The notes beneath the pieces were generated by a model. It worked only from the letters and a program-made list of their open reading frames with translations, did no database searches and was not told where the DNA came from. This document shows, in pieces, positions 60,120 through 64,000 of a stretch of 64,000 nt of DNA. The position numbers and the translations under genes were made by a program. Source of the stretch: Blasia pusilla (lineage: Eukaryota > Marchantiophyta > Marchantiopsida > Blasiales); the NCBI GenBank assembly GCA_050084515.1, contig CM114271.1, forward strand, positions 49,042,001 to 49,106,000, read 5' to 3'. The number at the start of each line of letters is the position of its first letter. Position 1 is the first letter of the stretch.

Positions 60120-60960
60120 GGTTTTTATGACTGGCTCATATGACTTATGTTAGTCATACATGTCCATAAATGACTAACAATGATTGATGACTCATGAAGT
60201 CAAGAAAGCCTAGTCATGTACCATGCCATGACTAGAGTCATTTTAGGATAACTCTAGTCATTATTAACAATGACAAACATGTCATCAAGGAACGTATGAC
60301 AGAATGTAGTCATATATTCTGATTGCCATGTCAGCATGTGACATGGCAATGACTTGAAGAAAAAAAATGATGTGTTGACACATGGCAGTGATAAATCATG
60401 ACTTAATCATATTCATCACTTGGATTGGTCAAAATGACTTAGTTATCATCTATGACTGAGTCATATCCATCACTCAGATGGTCAAAATGACTTAGTCATA
60501 ATCTATGACTAAGTCCTATCCATCACTCAGATGGTCTAAATGACTTGGTGCTGATGCACTTCTCAATCATATTGATCACGTGGATGGTTTAAATGATTGA
60601 GTCATGAGACATGACTGAGTCATATAGGTTACCAAAATTTGTTAAAATGAGTGAGTCGTGATACATGAGTCATATATTCACTCATATAGGTCACCTAAAA
60701 GTTAGTCATTGTGATCAATTGGGTCATATTGATCTTTTGGATTTGTATGAATGATTTTGTTCTTGAGTCATAAATTATGAACGAGTCATACAGAGGACTG
60801 AGATTTTTCTAAACTGACTCATGATGATTATGTCATAAAATATGACTGGGTCATATCGATTAGTTTGATTTGAAAAAAAGACATAAGATGGACATATATG
60901 ACTCTTGTACATGACTCAGTTTCTTTGATATGACTTACTATCATGTATGACAGTTTTATA
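60120..60960. repeat. Minisatellite with 53-bp period and TGASTCA dyads
   Basis: Four consecutive units of exactly 53 bp are seen at 60427-60479, 60480-60532, 60533-60585 and 60586-60638, starting GGTCAAAATGACTTAGT or a variant. Looser units extend on both sides. Each unit usually carries ATGACTNAGTCAT or TGAGTCA, a perfect dyad. The first part (60120-60350) has the same words in both orientations (GTCATACATG, ATGACTAGAGTCATT), suggesting an older inverted-repeat origin. It separates the Helitron remains from the sequence to its right. Confidence 0.8.
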
Positions 60961-61393
60961 TTACTTGATGTTCATTATCTCCAAGTGATTAGGGAAATAT
61001 ACTTGAAGTATGGCATTCAAGTAGGATATGATGCCCCTTCCCTATCTCAAGCTTACAACCTTGAATGAAGAAAGACAAGAAAGAAAATCCAGTAGAGAAT
61101 ACCTTCTATTTAGGAGCTAGTTCTACTCCTACTAACAAGTTTCAGATTGAAAGAGAGTGAGCAGGGAGATGATATAATCTCAAACATTAGGAAGAAGTAA
61201 GAAACATAGCTAGATAGAAATACAAGGGCATGCATATATTCATAGAATTGATTTTAAAAATGGCCCATCGTATATCGCAAATATAACTTCATGTAGACTA
61301 AATCTTAGTGTTGGTACGTTATCAAAATTGCATGTGAAACAAAACATCAGCAAGTATTACTAACTGAACTGCATCTACAACTACATGGATACT

Positions 61394-61676
61394 CTAATGT
61401 ACAACTTTCTTCAAGTTCATTTCAGGCGAGAGAATTGAACCCCCAAGAGCATCACCCAAGGTGTATTGAGATGGCAAGTCATGCTCATTTGGCTGCCACA
61501 ACTTATGATCCAAGAAAGCAAGATAGACAGTCTTTAGTTCCACTCGCACTATTCCCGGAGGAATATCACTTCCATGAAATTTTTCCTGTCCACTCAAACC
61601 CACCGCTACACCGTTTCCCAATATTTTCCTACTAAGCTTCGGTTTAATGATGTGAGCTTCATCTCCCACTTGAAGC
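61394..61676 (-). pseudogene. Exon-like fragment resembling a plant transposon-associated C-terminal domain
   Basis: A minus-strand frame after a good acceptor (TTTGCAG at about 61683-61677) reads LQVGDEAHIIKPKLSRKILG, then NGVAVGLSGQEKFHGSDIPP, GIVRVELKTVYLAFLDHKLW and YTLGDALGGSILSPEMNL, and then a stop. The pattern of VA-G at the start, VRVEL in the middle and a final DALGG-I-SP resembles the small domain at the C-terminus of proteins associated with En/Spm-like plant transposons. I cannot name the family with certainty. No upstream exons on this strand were recognised. Confidence 0.4.
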
Positions 61677-62294
61677 TGCAAACACAAGATGGAACAGCAA
61701 GTCACAAATCTCCATAAGTTAGAAAAATGACTTATAACATAGAATGCAATAACCACATGCTTTTACCTTGGTGAAGGTCCAACCTTGGAGAGGTATAAAT
61801 CTTGATAACTTCACAAATCCCACATGACATAAATAATCCTCCATCATTTAAAATATCGAAGTATAAATGTTTAGGATATCTAGAAATATTATCATGAATC
61901 TAATGCACCCTCAAAGTATAATAGAAAATAATTTTACCTTCCCTGTGAGTTTCTTATTGCTCCCAGATTTCATATCGTTGTTGTTTTAGCTGCTTGCAGC
62001 CTGAATTGTGTCGCCTTGTACTCTTCCTAAACGTCTTTTTTTTTCGGTGATGAGTGCTCCACAAGGATGGAATGTGCACATTTTGAGAGTTATTCTTGAA
62101 CTAATGGTGTCAAAAACCAGAATTGCAATATTTGGTGTGCATGAAAATCATACCAATCAGGATGTAATTAAAAAAGGAAAGACACAAACCAACTAGGGTT
62201 GAACCTCCAATTTTTTCTAATGGGGAAGATACCTTCACTTCAGAAGTTTTCCTCACTATCACACAAGCAAGAACATGCATTTAGTACAACCATA

Positions 62295-62297
<3 letters not shown>

Positions 62298-62370
<73 letters not shown>
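62298..62370. repeat. (TA)n microsatellite
   Basis: A run of about 73 bp of pure TA/AT dinucleotide. Open frames through it (alternating Ile-Tyr) are artefacts. Confidence 0.95.
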
Positions 62371-62371
<1 letters not shown>

Positions 62372-62802
62372 TTTTGTACAATCAGCAAAGAGCTTATTTT
62401 CAACCTTCAACAATTGCCACTGCGCATTGGTCGATCATGCCCATTCGACTCTCTCAACATCTCTTTGTGAGAACCACCACCAATTTTTGCAACTTTTACC
62501 TTCACTTTACCTTCTCTACCTCAACACCAACACGGCTTGCTATATACAGAACAGGGAAATATGATCAACTATTCAAGAATACCTTGAATGATCCAAAATG
62601 AAACCATGCAATGCAAGTGATCATGTCTTACCCTCCCCTTCATCAGAAATGCAGTCTCTTGATGCAAATGGTTGCGTTCTCTTCTTCTCTGATAGCTTGT
62701 TGATCAATAAGCATGGAGAACGCCTCATTCTTACGGTATGCCAAACCCCCTTCCTCACCCCAACCTCCACCACCATGAGATCAACAAACTCGTCCAACGA
62801 GC

Positions 62803-63219
62803 TTGACTATTCAACAACAACGGGTTGGTGGCATAAATTGGTCGCAACCCCCAATGGGCAAGGTTGGAGAGTGTACAAAGAGCATCCAATCTACATTCCT
62901 TGCTAGTTACAGTAGTGTTAATATTTTTGAAGATGAAAGGAATTGTGGAGATGCACCAACAACAGAGATTGAGCAAAGGGGGGAATCTGCTATGGATAAT
63001 GGTAAGGTTGGAGAGTGTATAGAGAGCATCCAATCTGCATTCCTTGATGTACATAGTAGTTTCGACATTCCTGTGATAGAGAAAAGTGATGAACTGCATC
63101 TTAATATAGATTCTAAAGAGTACAAAAAAAATTCAGAAAGCACTCAAAGTGAGTCCTTATTGCTTGGAGATCATAGTACTAGCTCGAGTGTCCATAAAAA
63201 TAGAGTAGAAAACCTTTGA
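62803..63219 (+). CDS. Hypothetical ORF with an internal 23-residue repeat
   Basis: This 138-codon frame contains two similar segments, GKVGECTKSIQSTFLASYSS and GKVGECIESIQSAFLDVHSS, 48 residues apart. The DNA between 62861 and 63048 shows the same 40-bp duplication. The rest is acidic and Ser/Glu-rich. It may be an exon of a larger transposon-associated gene with 63334-63633 and the acidic frame at 63860-64000 on the same strand (DNTVRDPDYMPPQ, then FQSDDDEGMP). No known domain. Confidence 0.35.
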   Translation: MTIQQQRVGGINWSQPPMGKVGECTKSIQSTFLASYSSVNIFEDERNCGDAPTTEIEQRGESAMDNGKVGECIESIQSAFLDVHSSFDIPVIEKSDELHLNIDSKEYKKNSESTQSESLLLGDHSTSSSVHKNRVENL

Positions 63220-63333
63220 CTATTGAGTACATGTATCCATGGAGAGAGCAGATCTCAGCGATTATGTGGTGGCTTATGATTTGAGTACACATGGGCAAGT
63301 AAGATCTAGAGGTATTCAAAAGAGGCAACATAT

Positions 63334-63633
63334 ATGTCTCCACAGAGAGAGCCATCACCTCCATGCATAGCGAGGGAGGCTGAAAAAGAGAGTAATGACC
63401 ACTTTAGTGATAAAAAATATTCCACTAGCAACGATGAGTTTGAAGACACTCCATCTTCTACTGGAGTTGAGAGCCTCGTCCTTGTGGATAAGGACCTTGA
63501 TGCTGATTTCCCAATTGACCAAGAATGTGCGAGGAAGATAAGGGGAAAAAAAAAAGACAAGCATTCTTACTTGGTGATATTCTTGCTGAGTAAGGAGTTC
63601 CCCCATTTGCATAATGTATATTCTCTTAATTGA
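63334..63633 (+). CDS. Hypothetical acidic ORF
   Basis: A 99-codon frame rich in Ser, Asp and Glu (STSNDEFEDTPSSTGVESLV, DKDLDADFPIDQECARKIRG) ending in a Lys-rich KIRGKKKDKH patch. It could be an exon followed by a donor near 63590. No homology is recognised. The same strand carries a further acidic frame up to the window end, so a gene may continue to the right. Confidence 0.3.
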   Translation: MSPQREPSPPCIAREAEKESNDHFSDKKYSTSNDEFEDTPSSTGVESLVLVDKDLDADFPIDQECARKIRGKKKDKHSYLVIFLLSKEFPHLHNVYSLN

Positions 63634-64000
63634 ATTTCCATCATGATTTTTTTTCTTCCTTGTACTTCACGTGTATATAGAAAAACAGAAAGATTTGATT
63701 ACTTATAGATGATTAATGGTGAAATGCTTGTTTGGAAAGCTAGGCTCAAACCAGCAAAGGAAACCTGGAAAGCCTTCCCTTCTAGAGTAGTAGTGGTAGA
63801 GGGTGTTGAAGTGCGACGAAGTTCAGGTTGAGATCAAAGGAGAGCTTACCTAATATGATTGAAAGCACAAAGGATAATACTGTGAGAGATCCTGATTATA
63901 TGCCACCTCAACATATGGATTTCCAATCTGATGATGATGAGGGCATGCCTTATCGTTCTATTGAGAACCAAGACTTTGGACCGACAATCCATCTCAAACA

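Noticed and set aside
62199-62601. Ile-Tyr repeat proteins
   Set aside because: They are the (TA)n microsatellite in two frames.

Overview
The window reads as nuclear DNA of a land plant. It holds an intron-bearing alpha-tubulin gene, a five-exon gene for a CURT1-type chloroplast thylakoid protein, plant-type Ty3/gypsy, LINE and Helitron debris, and long (GA)n and (TA)n microsatellites. Host genes are sparse, which suggests a large repeat-rich genome. I cannot name the lineage. C5-methyltransferase-bearing gypsy elements, as far as I recall, were first reported from a charophyte alga, so a non-flowering plant is possible but unproven.

Layout. 1-1756: 3' two-thirds of an alpha-tubulin gene. 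1757-5820: AT-rich, no recognisable gene. 5820-12475: a heavily decayed gypsy copy of the methyltransferase family (G1'), split by a 3.5 kb insert holding an EDM2-like PHD pseudogene and several LINE tails. 14476-15752: a solo LTR of family L2. About 15750-26671: a second gypsy element (G2, minus strand) with gag, protease, RT, RNase H, integrase and an extra 3' ORF, interrupted in gag by another L2 LTR. 28640-29990: a third, gag-only relic of the methyltransferase family. 30265-33920: a pair of about 0.5 kb inverted repeats around 2.7 kb, perhaps a MULE-like element. 34131-38794: a LINE exactly flanked on both sides by (GA)n, with a dynamin-related GTPase fragment next to it. 40025-52506: the best copy of the methyltransferase gypsy (G1). 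53650-55850: the CURT1 gene. 57390-60045: a Helitron/PIF1-type helicase relic. 60120-60960: a 53-bp minisatellite rich in TGASTCA. 61394-64000: unassigned coding fragments.

The main discovery is G1. Put back in order, its polyprotein reads gag, two zinc knuckles, aspartic protease, a C5-cytosine DNA methyltransferase-like domain, reverse transcriptase, RNase H, integrase, and a terminal C4HC3 PHD finger. The element therefore carries both a DNA-methylation writer and a putative histone reader. This copy is dead. A 4.3 kb inversion (41467-45764) cuts through the start of the methyltransferase, the catalytic Pro-Cys-Gln is ruined, a solo LTR sits in the integrase, and every in-frame stop I could place is TGA or TAG, as expected from C-to-T decay of methylated DNA. 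The decayed copy at 5820-12475 carries the same methyltransferase position, so the domain belongs to the family and is not a chance neighbour.

The nesting gives a relative history: G1 inserted, an L2 LTR landed in its 5' LTR, an inversion then split both, and a solo LTR of G1's own LTR family entered the integrase. The two L2 LTRs at 14476 and 23633 look much younger than the split one.
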